Notes under the pieces: model-generated | Databases searched by the model: none | What the model was told of the DNA's origin: nothing | Seen by the model: the letters and a program-made list of their open reading frames with translations, nothing else | Source: an uncultured Acidimicrobiales bacterium | GTDB lineage: Bacteria; Actinomycetota; Acidimicrobiia; Acidimicrobiales; UBA10347 | Length of the DNA: 64,000 bases | Assembly: GCA_937991435.1 (NCBI GenBank) | Contig: CALKPY010000001.1 | Location: 29,362-93,361 of the forward strand | Direction of reading: 5' to 3' | Position numbers and translations under genes: made by a program | In this document: positions 35,283-43,537 of the stretch, piece by piece | How the letters are laid out: the number at the start of each line of letters is the position of its first letter | Numbering within the stretch: position 1 is the stretch's first letter

Positions 35283-36542
35283 TCAGTCGAGGTCAAACAG
35301 TTCACGCACTGCAGAGGCCAGACGGTCTCCGCGAAGCGTCGCCGAAGACTCTTTGAGTCGCACGGTTGGGGTGTGCAGAACCTTACCCAGCACCGAACGC
35401 GTGATCTCGTCAACGGCGGCGATCTGTTCGTCAGTCATCGACCCCAGCCGGGGAGCGAGACGGGCCATCTCGGCCATTCGAATATCTTCGGCATTCGATC
35501 GAAACTGTGTGATCAACGGTGCCATGGCGCGGGCACCTTCGTCACCAAGGTGACGAACAACTTCGCGCTCAACGATTGACCGAGCGGCATCGAGTTCTGC
35601 AGCTCGGGACTCGAGGCCGGCGGCGACAAACGCTCCCACCGTGTCGAGATCACACAAATCAACACCGGCAAGCGTTGCGGCGGCCGCGTCGACATCACGA
35701 GGCATGGCAACGTCGATGATCACTAGCTGGCGCCCATTGCGGCGTGCCATCACTGATGCGAGCTCATCGCGACCGACAACGGCACTCGGGGCAGCGGTCG
35801 ACATAAACGCGATGTCACACTCGACCAGCGAATCGTGCAGTGCAGAAAACGGAGCAACGATCGCGTCGACCTGAGATGCGATGTCCTGAGCAGTCTCAGG
35901 AGACCGGCTCATCACGGTGAGCGAGGCGAGATTTCGGTCGGCGAGCGAGCGGGCCATGCCCGAACCCATTTCGCCGGCTCCGACCAGCAGCGCCTGCTTG
36001 TCAGCCAAGCCGCAACGATCTTCGCCGAGCACGATTGCTGCTTGCGAGACAGAGGCGATATTGCGGCTGATCCCCGTGTCAGTTCGCACCCTTTTGCCGA
36101 CTTCGAGCGCAGCTCGGAAGATCGAATTCAGACTTGTCGCAGCGCAACCGTGCTCCTGAGCAGCGAGCCATGCCCGTTTGACCTGACCCAGAATTTCGTG
36201 CTCGCCGATAACGGCAGAGTTGATGCCTGCACTGACTTCGAACAGGTGACGAATCGCTTGTTCGTCATGCATCGTGTAGAGGTGGTCGCTCAGTTGTTCT
36301 GGTGGCAGAAATGAATGAGCGCACAGAAAGTCGCGCACGTCTTGATATGCCCCGTGGAATCGCTCAGCGACGACATAGATTTCGGTGCGATTACAGGTCG
36401 ACAACACGACTGCTTCAGAAATGTGTTCTCGCCGAGATACATCGGTGAGTACCTTGTCGAGCCCATCGGCCGGCACCGTGACCTGCTCAAGAACCTCGAG
36501 GGGTGCGGTGGCGTGGTTGAGTCCGATGACTACAAACGACAC
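35283..36542 (-). CDS. hemA: Glutamyl-tRNA reductase
   Basis: 419 residues from GTG 36542, giving the typical start VSFVVIGLNHATAPLEV; an in-frame TTG four codons upstream is the only longer option. It is the first committed step of the C5 haem pathway. The catalytic Cys is in VLSTCNRTEIYVVAE; the Rossmann segment is VGAGEMGSGMARSL. It lies about 90 bp downstream of rex in the same direction, the order known from the Streptomyces rex-hemACD operon. Confidence 0.96.
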   Translation of the reverse strand: MSFVVIGLNHATAPLEVLEQVTVPADGLDKVLTDVSRREHISEAVVLSTCNRTEIYVVAERFHGAYQDVRDFLCAHSFLPPEQLSDHLYTMHDEQAIRHLFEVSAGINSAVIGEHEILGQVKRAWLAAQEHGCAATSLNSIFRAALEVGKRVRTDTGISRNIASVSQAAIVLGEDRCGLADKQALLVGAGEMGSGMARSLADRNLASLTVMSRSPETAQDIASQVDAIVAPFSALHDSLVECDIAFMSTAAPSAVVGRDELASVMARRNGRQLVIIDVAMPRDVDAAAATLAGVDLCDLDTVGAFVAAGLESRAAELDAARSIVEREVVRHLGDEGARAMAPLITQFRSNAEDIRMAEMARLAPRLGSMTDEQIAAVDEITRSVLGKVLHTPTVRLKESSATLRGDRLASAVRELFDLD

Positions 36543-36633
36543 GACAGCCCGCAATCAGATACGTAAGCCAACCGCAAGGCCGGTGGTACGGACGCGTACA
36601 CCATTGCATCATGCCCGATAGTTGAGCCCAATA

Positions 36634-37299
36634 TCATCCTAAAAGCCTGACGTTTTCGTCACGTCGACCTACCCGCGGCCGGTAATAGGTAAGGATCTGC
36701 AGCTCAAGCGCAAGGTCTACGGGCCGCAACGCCACGCCTTCTGGTACCTGCAGCACCGTTGGAGCAAAGTTCAAGACCGAAACGATTCCGGCTTCTATCG
36801 CTTGGTCGCATACCGCCTGGGCCGCACCGACCGGAGTGGCGATGATGGCTGTTTGCACGTCGTGAGCGGTAACGATCCGAGCGAGGTCGTCGAGGTGCGC
36901 AACGGTCATCGACCCGATTCGGGTCCCGACTTTGGCAGGGTCGACATCGACGAGGGCGACTATCGGGAACCCGCGATCCCCGAACCCGGCGTGGTTCGCT
37001 AGCGCTTGACCGAGATTTCCCAATCCGATCACGACGACCGGCGAGACCTCATCGAGGCCGAGTTCGTAGCGAATTTGAGCTGCGAGGTTCGGAACCTGAT
37101 AGCCGACGCCGCGGGTTCCGTAGCTGCCCAAGTGCGACAGATCTTTGCGAAGCTTGGCCGCGTTCACTCCCGCCAATTCGGCCAAACGGGAAGATGACAC
37201 CGTGGCTACATCGTCTTCGCCAAGCTGTTCAAGCGAGCGCAGATACAGAGGCAGTCGGGCGACTGTCGCCGCTGGAACTAGAGGCTCACCGACGTCCAC
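36634..37299 (-). CDS. rex: Redox-sensing transcriptional repressor Rex
   Basis: 221 residues, GTG start at 37299. The winged-helix part is in SSSRLAELAGVNAAKLRKDLSHLGSYG in part, followed by GTRGVGYQV. The NADH-binding Rossmann fold has VIGLGNLGQALANH, then an acidic residue at the end of beta 2 (VDVDPAKVG). The C-terminal ILTYYRP is where the domain-swapped helix of the family lies. It heads the haem operon and has a Rex box 19-36 bp upstream of its start, so it is probably autoregulated. Confidence 0.97.
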   Translation of the reverse strand: MDVGEPLVPAATVARLPLYLRSLEQLGEDDVATVSSSRLAELAGVNAAKLRKDLSHLGSYGTRGVGYQVPNLAAQIRYELGLDEVSPVVVIGLGNLGQALANHAGFGDRGFPIVALVDVDPAKVGTRIGSMTVAHLDDLARIVTAHDVQTAIIATPVGAAQAVCDQAIEAGIVSVLNFAPTVLQVPEGVALRPVDLALELQILTYYRPRVGRRDENVRLLG

Positions 37300-37317
37300 C
37301 CCGCCGAGAGTACGACT

Positions 37318-37335
37318 TTGTGAGCCAGTTCACAA
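37318..37335. promoter_or_regulatory. Rex operator upstream of rex-hemACDL
   Basis: TTGTGAGCCAGTTCACAA is identical to the Rex consensus TTGTGAANNNNTTCACAA except for G in place of A at position 7. It ends 19 bp before the rex start codon on the minus-strand reading, which fits negative autoregulation as known in Streptomyces. Confidence 0.88.
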
Positions 37336-37345
37336 AGGTTGTGCG

Positions 37346-37387
37346 GACGATTCCGAGCTGACGATTCCGATCTGACGATTCCAAGTT
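37346..37387. repeat. Three tandem 14-bp repeats in the rex promoter region
   Basis: GACGATTCCGAGCT, GACGATTCCGATCT and GACGATTCCAAGTT follow one another without gaps. A fourth partial copy, GACGATTCCGCTC, starts at 37399. They lie between the Rex box and the stop of the acyl-CoA ligase gene, in the likely upstream promoter region. The function is unknown; it may be a site array for an activator or a slipped-strand expansion. Confidence 0.85.
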
Positions 37388-37441
37388 GATTGAGCACTGA
37401 CGATTCCGCTCGCAAGACTCAGGTTCGGCGATCGGGTTTTG

Positions 37442-38884
37442 TCAGCGCAGCGCCCGCCGCTTGAGCTTGCCCGTCGCACCTCGAGGCAGCTCCTCGACCA
37501 TTTCGAACCGGCTCGGACACTTGTAGCCCGCCAGCGAGGCTCGACAATGTCGGTCGAGGTCCGCTTCTTCTGGCGGCAGGGTCACATCGCTTGCAACTAC
37601 GTAGGCCACGACTCGCTCACCGAACTCAAGGTCAGCTTCGCCGACGACCGCGGCTTCTCGCACGCGGGGGTGCGACTGAATCGTCTGCTCAACATCGCCC
37701 GGGTGCACGTTGAACCCTGAGACGATGATGAGATCCTTGGCGCGTCCCACGATGAACAGGTGACCGGACTCGTCAACGACGGCGAGGTCGCCGGTATGCA
37801 GCCAGCCGTCAGCATCGAGTACCTCGGCAGTTGCTGCGTCATCGTCGAGATAGCCGGTGAAAATATTCGCGCCACGCGCCAAAATCTCACCGACATCACC
37901 GACCAGCGCATCGTGTCCAAAATCGTCGATCAATCGCATCTCGACCCCAGGAAGCGGACGACCGACTGACGACGCGGGTGCTTCCGTTCCGATTGCTGAA
38001 GCCAGGGCAGGTGAAGCCTCGGTGAGCCCGTACGCCTGTCGAACCTGGATTCCGAACCGGTCCGCCACCGAACGAGCGACTACCCCTGGAAGCGGAGCTG
38101 CGCCGCTGACGGCGAGCCGCACAGAGCTCAGAGCAGACGCGGTCAGCTCTGATTGACTCAGCCGGTACCAGAATACCGGCGGGGCTACGAGCAACGTGGG
38201 GCGATGCTCGAGCAACGCCGCGGCGACTGACTCAGCCGACAAGTCCTCGTCGAGCACAACCGTCGCCCCGGTGTGAAGCGACACCATCAGCACGCTCACC
38301 AGGCCGAGTACGTGTGTCAACGGCACAACGCCGAGCACAATGTGACCGGGCGCTCTCAGTTGTTCTGCGCCGGCGAGGGTCTGGGCAATACTCGCCTGAA
38401 TATTGGCGTGGCTGAGCATCGCAATTTTGGGACGGCCCGAGGTGCCGCTGGTCATAAGCAGCACAGCGGTGTCAGAAGCTTCGCGCTGAACCAACGCTGG
38501 CACTGTCGCCGCTGGTGCCAGCAGTTCCGAAACGCTGCGCACCGGAACGTTGCATCCTTGAGGAAGCTCGAGACCAGCCGGGTCGGCAGCGATGATCATT
38601 GCTGGTCGTGTGACCCCAATCGCGTGTTCAAGTTCCGCGACTGGCTGTCGGGCGTGCACGGGCACGATTGCGCAACCTGCCGACAGTGCACCAAGCACGG
38701 CTTCAACGAACGCAATCGAAGTAGCTCCGACGACAACCACTGAGGCGCCTGGAGACACTTCGCTGAGCAGGTTCGCTCGAATCAGCCCGACCTCAGCATG
38801 CAGCTCGCGGTAGGTGCGGCGGTCAGGGCCGACGAGCGCAACATGGTCATCGCTTGACGGTCGGATCATCTCGCAGATGTTCAT
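37442..38884 (-). CDS. AMP-binding acyl-CoA synthetase/ligase
   Basis: 480 residues from ATG 38884; an upstream in-frame extension to a TTG is unlikely. ANL-superfamily motifs in order: LLMTSGTSGRPKIAMLSH (P-loop), QAYGLTEASPAL, GWLHTGDLAVVDESGHLFIVGR in part with the hinge Asp and Arg, and a C-terminal LPRGATGKLKRRAL with the adenylation Lys. It activates a carboxylic acid, probably fatty or aromatic, to its CoA thioester. The substrate is not readable. It is monocistronic by its surroundings. Confidence 0.92.
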   Translation of the reverse strand: MNICEMIRPSSDDHVALVGPDRRTYRELHAEVGLIRANLLSEVSPGASVVVVGATSIAFVEAVLGALSAGCAIVPVHARQPVAELEHAIGVTRPAMIIAADPAGLELPQGCNVPVRSVSELLAPAATVPALVQREASDTAVLLMTSGTSGRPKIAMLSHANIQASIAQTLAGAEQLRAPGHIVLGVVPLTHVLGLVSVLMVSLHTGATVVLDEDLSAESVAAALLEHRPTLLVAPPVFWYRLSQSELTASALSSVRLAVSGAAPLPGVVARSVADRFGIQVRQAYGLTEASPALASAIGTEAPASSVGRPLPGVEMRLIDDFGHDALVGDVGEILARGANIFTGYLDDDAATAEVLDADGWLHTGDLAVVDESGHLFIVGRAKDLIIVSGFNVHPGDVEQTIQSHPRVREAAVVGEADLEFGERVVAYVVASDVTLPPEEADLDRHCRASLAGYKCPSRFEMVEELPRGATGKLKRRALR

Positions 38885-38940
38885 ACGCAGGCTGATCGTA
38901 CGCGTAATTCGCTGTTTCTGGGTCAAACGATCCACGTACT

Positions 38941-38959
38941 CCATATGGCCTCCATATGG
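38941..38959. promoter_or_regulatory. Paired CCATATGG palindromes 11 bp apart
   Basis: Two copies of the 8-bp palindrome CCATATGG start at 38941 and 38952, one helical turn apart, in the divergent region between the acyl-CoA ligase and the CAP-domain gene. Phased palindromes of this kind suit cooperative binding of a dimeric regulator, but no regulator gene is adjacent. Confidence 0.45.
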
Positions 38960-39052
38960 CACGGGTCGCCCTGACCATTCAGGCTTCGCCGCCTTCACCA
39001 ATTCAGGGGGCGTCCGAATCTCTCATTAGTCCCCTGTTTTTGAGAGAAGACC

Positions 39053-39868
39053 ATGCGCCAGATTCTTGCCAAGATCGTGCTCCTACTCACCGTAAGCGCA
39101 CTCGCACTGGCTGTTGCCCCAGTGATCGACGCCCACGCCCAAACAGCCCCAACACGAGACACAGCGATGGAAGGACAGTTCCTAAGCGCCGTCAATCAAC
39201 AGCGGGCTGCCGCAGGGCTTCCGGCACTCACCTACAACGGCGGTCTGGCCGCAGCCGCTTCGCAGTGGGCCTATTCGATGGCGAACGGGAGCTTCCTTCA
39301 GCACGCCGGCGACATAAGTGGCGGCGCACCCGCTGGCTGGACCAAAGTCGGCGAAAATGTCGGCCGAGGTCAGACTGTTGCGTCATTGACGACATCGTTC
39401 ATGAACAGCCCGTCACACCGTGCTGCAATCCTCGACCCTGATTTCACCCAGATCGGTATCGGCGTGTGGATTCACCCGACAGGCAAGGTGTACACCGCCC
39501 ACCGATTCGCTGCAGTAGGCGCCGCTCCGGCGCCGGCTCAGGCCGCAGCTCCGGTCGTAACCGAACCCGTTGCGACCGCAGCTCCTGTCGTAGTCGCTGC
39601 ACCCGAGCCCACAACAGCCCCCGTCGTCGTCGTCGCAGCCCCAGAGCCCACAGCTGAACCGGTTCTCGTCGCAGAAGCAGCGCCGGTCGTTACTGCCGAC
39701 CCAGAGCCAGTCGCGGTCGTGGTCACGCAGCCCACAACCGCAGACGAGTCCTTTGGCGAAGCGCCAACAGAATTGGCGTTCGTCGATGATGCACAGACTC
39801 AGTCCGAGCGCAAAGCCGCCAAGATGGCGATCAAGCTTGGTGCCGCAGTGACGGGCCTGTTCAACTGA
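39053..39868 (+). CDS. Secreted CAP-domain (SCP/PR1-like) protein with Pro/Ala/Val-rich tail
   Basis: 271 residues. Signal peptide: MRQ, then ILAKIVLLLTVSALALAVAP, with likely cleavage after DAHA. The CAP domain runs from about residue 40 to 155: FLSAVNQQRAAAGLPAL, HAGDIS, KVGENVGRG, FMNSPSHRAAILDPDFTQIGIG in part, and AHRFAAVG. His of SPSH and the Glu of GEN are typical cavity residues. Residues 155-250 are a repetitive APVV/APEPT tail that may span the cell wall. The ATG is at 39053; GAGAGAA about 7-13 bp upstream may be the ribosome-binding site. Confidence 0.92.
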   Translation: MRQILAKIVLLLTVSALALAVAPVIDAHAQTAPTRDTAMEGQFLSAVNQQRAAAGLPALTYNGGLAAAASQWAYSMANGSFLQHAGDISGGAPAGWTKVGENVGRGQTVASLTTSFMNSPSHRAAILDPDFTQIGIGVWIHPTGKVYTAHRFAAVGAAPAPAQAAAPVVTEPVATAAPVVVAAPEPTTAPVVVVAAPEPTAEPVLVAEAAPVVTADPEPVAVVVTQPTTADESFGEAPTELAFVDDAQTQSERKAAKMAIKLGAAVTGLFN

Positions 39869-39890
39869 CCTGTCGATTCGACAGCCGGTC
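39867..39890. terminator. Candidate stem-loop between convergent genes
   Basis: CTGTCG-ATT-CGACAG (39870-39884) is a perfect 6-bp stem, and flanking GACC and GGTC could extend it. It lies just after the CAP gene stop and before the stop of the minus-strand microprotein. No clear T-tract follows on either strand, so it may act with a factor or only stabilise ends. Confidence 0.4.
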
Positions 39891-39899
39891 AGCACTGGC

Positions 39900-39986
39900 T
39901 TAGGTCATGAAAACAAGCTGAAGCACCGCTGCGCCGACAATCAGAGCGAGCAACACTGCGATCACGAGAACGGTTGCCGGACGCAT
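39900..39986 (-). CDS. 28-residue single-pass membrane microprotein coupled to the SAM hydroxide adenosyltransferase gene
   Basis: A short reading frame below usual gene-calling limits. It starts at an ATG that overlaps the stop of the preceding gene (TTGATG), with AAGGAG 5 bases upstream inside that gene. The product starts MRPATVLVIAVLLALIVG and continues as an uninterrupted hydrophobic helix to QLVFMT, then TAA. The start signal is among the best in the window. It has one Arg at the N-terminus, so N-in orientation is likely. I do not recognise a family. Function could be tied to the adenosyltransferase (inference). Confidence 0.65.
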   Translation of the reverse strand: MRPATVLVIAVLLALIVGAAVLQLVFMT

Positions 39987-40858
39987 CAAGACTCCTTGCG
40001 ACCGATGGTCACTGGGGTGGTTTGGCCGGCTGCGTTGTTGCGGTCGGAGCCTGCGGGAATTAGGCGTACTTCGGTGCCGGGCGCGAGTCCGAACTCACGA
40101 GCTGCCGACGCCCGAGAAAGAGCGACAGAGATCATGCCCGCGCTGTCTGTGATCAAGCCGAGCTCGCCTGATCCCAAGCGGTCGAAGTGCGTTTCCCGGC
40201 GCACCGGACGGGTCGTCTGCTCGGTTTGCAGCGACCAGGTTTGCGTGCCGCCAGATGCACCGTCGAGCTCGTCGGGATCGAGGTTCAGCTGAGCGTTGCC
40301 AAACCGGTCGACCCAAAGCACCTCGGCAACGATCACGTCACCTTCGAGCGCCGATACCGGAACCACGGCCGGCATCAGCTTGGCCGGATCGATTGGAGTT
40401 CCCACCGATTGCAAATCGGCCCCCATGCAGAGATGGGCCGCAACCGGTCCGAACAAGTCGCGGCCATCGAAGGTTGCTCCCGGACCTTCAAGGCGCACAG
40501 GACTGTTGCTGATGTCAACCGCGGCGGTGGCACCGCCGACCATGGCCACAGCGGGAGCCAAAAGACCGTTGTCTGGACCAACGAGCACTGACGCTCCCCC
40601 GCCGACCTCTACAGCCACAGCGCGTCGGGAGCTTCCGACCCCGGGATCAACAACCGCAAGCACGACGCCGGGGTTGAGCCAAGAAGCGGCACGGGCCAAC
40701 GTCAGACCTGCGCCTTTCACATCGAAAGGCGTTATGGCATGAGTGATGTCCACGATGCGTGTATCTGGCGCGATATCCCAGACCACAGATTTGACGACCG
40801 CTACAAACTCATCATCGAGTCCGAAGTCGGTCAGGAAGTTCAGTGTGCGATGGCGCAC
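39986..40858 (-). CDS. SAM hydroxide adenosyltransferase (DUF62 / SAM-dependent halogenase-like family)
   Basis: 290 residues from GTG 40858; the open frame upstream overlaps the HTH gene and is not used. Family motifs: LNFLTDFGLDDEFVAVVK, ITHAITPFDVKGAGLTLARA in part, VVDPGVGSSRRAVAV and GPDNGLLAPA. These enzymes hydrolyse SAM to adenosine and methionine using hydroxide (established for archaeal and actinobacterial members). The Ser/Gly-rich loop of true fluorinases is not seen. It follows the HTH gene by 13 bp and overlaps the microprotein start. Confidence 0.9.
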   Translation of the reverse strand: MRHRTLNFLTDFGLDDEFVAVVKSVVWDIAPDTRIVDITHAITPFDVKGAGLTLARAASWLNPGVVLAVVDPGVGSSRRAVAVEVGGGASVLVGPDNGLLAPAVAMVGGATAAVDISNSPVRLEGPGATFDGRDLFGPVAAHLCMGADLQSVGTPIDPAKLMPAVVPVSALEGDVIVAEVLWVDRFGNAQLNLDPDELDGASGGTQTWSLQTEQTTRPVRRETHFDRLGSGELGLITDSAGMISVALSRASAAREFGLAPGTEVRLIPAGSDRNNAAGQTTPVTIGRKES

Positions 40859-40871
40859 TGGACCGGTGTTG

Positions 40872-41075
40872 CTATTCGCCGGTTCCCGTTTCGCGGACGT
40901 ACCGGCTGTCGAGGAACTTGTCGAGATCCGCAACGCGGATTCGGTACGACTTGCCAACACGAACTGCGCCGAGCTCACCCGACTTGATCAAGCGGTACAC
41001 GGTCATTGTCGAGACGCGCATGTCGTGGGCCACTTCGGCGACGGTGAGGTAACGAGGGCGCTGGTTCTCAGTCAC
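40872..41075 (-). CDS. Small helix-turn-helix protein of the excisionase/MerR type
   Basis: 67 residues from GTG 41075, preceded by GAAAGA. Nearly the whole protein is the winged-helix domain: YLTVAEVAHDMRVSTMTVYRL, SGELGAVRVGKSYRI and DLDKFLD. It resembles BldC/Xis-like DNA-binding proteins that act in actinobacterial development or phage excision, but no phage genes are nearby. It probably forms an operon with the SAM hydroxide adenosyltransferase gene downstream. The 200 bp upstream contain its promoter. Confidence 0.85.
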   Translation of the reverse strand: MTENQRPRYLTVAEVAHDMRVSTMTVYRLIKSGELGAVRVGKSYRIRVADLDKFLDSRYVRETGTGE

Positions 41076-41276
41076 GTTGGGTCTTTCGGTTCGTCTGCGA
41101 TTTCTTTTGCGATTTCTTTGCCGATGGCGAGGTACAACTTGTGTCACTCACAGCAGCGGAGCACAACGCACTGTAGACGCGTTTTGTAACTTTCGTCACT
41201 CGCGCCCAACCGCACACGCGTGGCCCTTTAGCGTGTTTGCGCCACACAAACAACTTCTGCGCCAGATCAGTTCGGG

Positions 41277-42095
41277 TCAGCTGGCGCCGAGTTCCCGACT
41301 GCGACGGGTAGCAGCGCCAATCGCCTCGTGCACGATTGCTTCGAGACCGCGATCTTGCATTACGCCGATCGCCGCTGCGGTGGTGCCCCCCGGCGAGGTG
41401 ACATTGGCCCGCAGCTGCCCTGGCGAGGAATCATCTGCGTCGAGTAGCGCAGCAGCTCCGAGCAGTGTCTGAGTCGTGAGAGCGGCTGCCAGGGACTCAC
41501 TAAGCCCCTCAGCAACTGCGGCCGCCTGCATCGACTCTGCGAGCAGGAACAGATAGGCCGGCCCAGAGCCTGACAGCCCGGTTACCGCGTCGAGATCGAA
41601 TTCATCAACGACCGCCACCGTGCCGACTGCTTCGAGGATGCGGGTTGCCCATGTGATGTCATGTTGTGTTGCGTTTGCTGAGCCCGCGATCGCGGCCGCA
41701 CCGACACCGACCAGCGCAGGCGTATTAGGCATAGCCCGTATCACCCGTGGTGTCGGCCCCAGCGAACGCGAAATCGCCTCGATGGTCACGCCCGCGGCGA
41801 TTGACAGCACCCGCTGCGTCGATGAAGACGCAAGCGCCTGACATACGTCAGCGGTGTGCTGCGGTTTGACGGCGATCAAGACGTCGTCAAGGTCGAAATC
41901 GGAATCGTCGATCGCCGCATCGATCGATGCAGCCGCACGGACCCCGCGCTGGCCGACCAAAACCTCGCGGCGGTCGCTATCAATCTCTACGACACCGATC
42001 TCGCGCGGCTCGGCCCAAGATCGGTCGATAAGGCCGCCAATCAGGGCTTCGGCCATCTTGCCGCCGCCAATGACACACAACTTCATCGCGTTCAC
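41277..42095 (-). CDS. proC: Pyrroline-5-carboxylate reductase
   Basis: 272 residues if the GTG at 42095 is used; ATG 42086 gives 269. Last step of proline synthesis. N-terminal NAD(P)H site: LCVIGGGKMAEALIGGL. Later ILIAVKPQ-like DVLIAVKPQ, RVIRAMPNTPALVG, GLSGSGPAYLFLLAESM and the C-terminal VTSPGGTTAAAI match the family exactly. It sits 2 bp after the M23 peptidase gene stop. Confidence 0.95.
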   Translation of the reverse strand: MNAMKLCVIGGGKMAEALIGGLIDRSWAEPREIGVVEIDSDRREVLVGQRGVRAAASIDAAIDDSDFDLDDVLIAVKPQHTADVCQALASSSTQRVLSIAAGVTIEAISRSLGPTPRVIRAMPNTPALVGVGAAAIAGSANATQHDITWATRILEAVGTVAVVDEFDLDAVTGLSGSGPAYLFLLAESMQAAAVAEGLSESLAAALTTQTLLGAAALLDADDSSPGQLRANVTSPGGTTAAAIGVMQDRGLEAIVHEAIGAATRRSRELGAS

Positions 42096-42097
42096 GG

Positions 42098-43390
42098 TCA
42101 GCTCAGATACGACATGGGGTTGTAGGCAACGCCATTGACCCTCATCTCGAAGTGCAGATGTGGACCCGTGCAGCTACCCGTGCAGCCGACAGTTCCTACC
42201 GAATTCCCAGCGGACACTCGTTGGCCATTCGAGACGTTGATGCTGTTCAGGTGGGCATAGGCGCTCACCAGACCACCACCATGGTCAACGAGCACGAGAT
42301 TACCGAACCCGCCCGAGGGCCCTGCGCCTACGACCGTTCCCGCTGCTACGGCAATCACGGGGGTACCGGTGTTGGCGGCAATGTCGATGCCGTTGTGCTG
42401 GCGCCCCCAACGAGGACCGAAGTTCGAGGTGACCACGCCAGTCACAGGCCAGCCAACTTGCGAAATCGTGGCGCCAGAGGGTGGTCCGGTTAGGCCAGCA
42501 GACGCCCGGTCTACCGCTTCGTTCTCAGGCACAACGCCGGCCGCAATTCGCGCGGCACGTTCGGCCTGAATTCGAGCCTCTTCGGCGGCGACACGCTCAC
42601 GCTCGGCCTGGATGCGAGCCGCCTCGCGAATTGCTTCTTGACGGGCTTCTTCTTCAACGATCAGCCCCGTGATTTGCGAGGTCAGCAGATCGTCATCTGC
42701 CGCGTGAGCATCGACCTCGGCTTGAAATTCGGCAATGCGATCGTTGAGCACCTGCTGTAGGCGTTGTTGGCGACCAATCGCCTGCTCGAGGCCCACGAGC
42801 TGTTCTGCCTCGAGGCGTTGGCGAGCTTCGATATCAGCTTGTGCTGCGGCAGCCCGGGCCGCGGCGGTTTCGAGCCCAGCCTCGGCGGCCCGAAGATCGT
42901 CGAGAATGTCGTTCTGTGAGGTGCTCACCGCCAGAACGAGGGCGCGTCGTCGTTCGCCTTCGTTAATGCTCGCGCCGTTGAACACTTCGTCGCTTCCTGA
43001 CTCGCTTCGTGGCTGCACATATGCGGTGATCGCCTGGCGTTGCAACTGCACACGGAGGTCCGCGATTCTGGCCTGCTCGTCAAGCACCTGCTGATTCGCC
43101 GCGGCGACGTCTGAACGGGCCTTGTCGAGTTGTGTGCGGGTCGTATTCAGCGAGGCCTGGTGGGCTGCGAGGTCATCGTTGAGTACCTGCAAGGCGGCTT
43201 CGATGTCTTCATTGCGCGAGAGCAGCGGATCGAGGTCGGCGGCTGCGCGAGCTCGATCGCTGCGAACCTCGTCTCGGGCAGCGCGCAGATCTTCGATCTC
43301 ATCGGTCTGCGCTGACGCGCCTCCGGCCAAAAGTTGAGTCAGGAGGCACACCGCGAGTAGCGGAAGCAGTTTGCGTGAGCGAAGGTTCAT
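42098..43390 (-). CDS. Secreted M23 (LytM-type) peptidase with long coiled coil
   Basis: 430 residues from ATG 43390, which gives a clean signal peptide (RSRKLLPLLAVCLLTQLLAGGASA in part). Residues 30-270 are Glu/Ala/Arg-rich heptads, as in EnvC/NlpD-like regulators of cell-wall hydrolases. The C-terminal M23 domain has the metal site: HNGIDIA (His, Asp), and GPHLHFEMR (His-x-His), with YAHL between. All ligands are present, so it is probably an active endopeptidase or amidase activator in cell division. The longer open frame upstream is dropped. Confidence 0.93.
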   Translation of the reverse strand: MNLRSRKLLPLLAVCLLTQLLAGGASAQTDEIEDLRAARDEVRSDRARAAADLDPLLSRNEDIEAALQVLNDDLAAHQASLNTTRTQLDKARSDVAAANQQVLDEQARIADLRVQLQRQAITAYVQPRSESGSDEVFNGASINEGERRRALVLAVSTSQNDILDDLRAAEAGLETAAARAAAAQADIEARQRLEAEQLVGLEQAIGRQQRLQQVLNDRIAEFQAEVDAHAADDDLLTSQITGLIVEEEARQEAIREAARIQAERERVAAEEARIQAERAARIAAGVVPENEAVDRASAGLTGPPSGATISQVGWPVTGVVTSNFGPRWGRQHNGIDIAANTGTPVIAVAAGTVVGAGPSGGFGNLVLVDHGGGLVSAYAHLNSINVSNGQRVSAGNSVGTVGCTGSCTGPHLHFEMRVNGVAYNPMSYLS

Positions 43391-43537
43391 AGCAAGAAAC
43401 CGGCACGAGCCAGCTGCAAGAATGTAACACGACCGCAACAGGGGCACGCCCCACGCGGCACTGAAATTTTCCGACACGACCGGAGCGATAATGCTCTGTT
43501 CGAATTGAACCAACCCACGGGGCTGGGCGCAGCTGGG

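Noticed and set aside
37346..37411. CRISPR-like array upstream of rex
   Set aside because: The repeat is 14 bp with no spacers and no cas genes. It is a simple tandem repeat.
39986..40858. Fluorinase or chlorinase rather than hydroxide adenosyltransferase
   Set aside because: No halogenase-specific loop is seen and no halometabolite genes are nearby. The hydroxide-using family is far more common.
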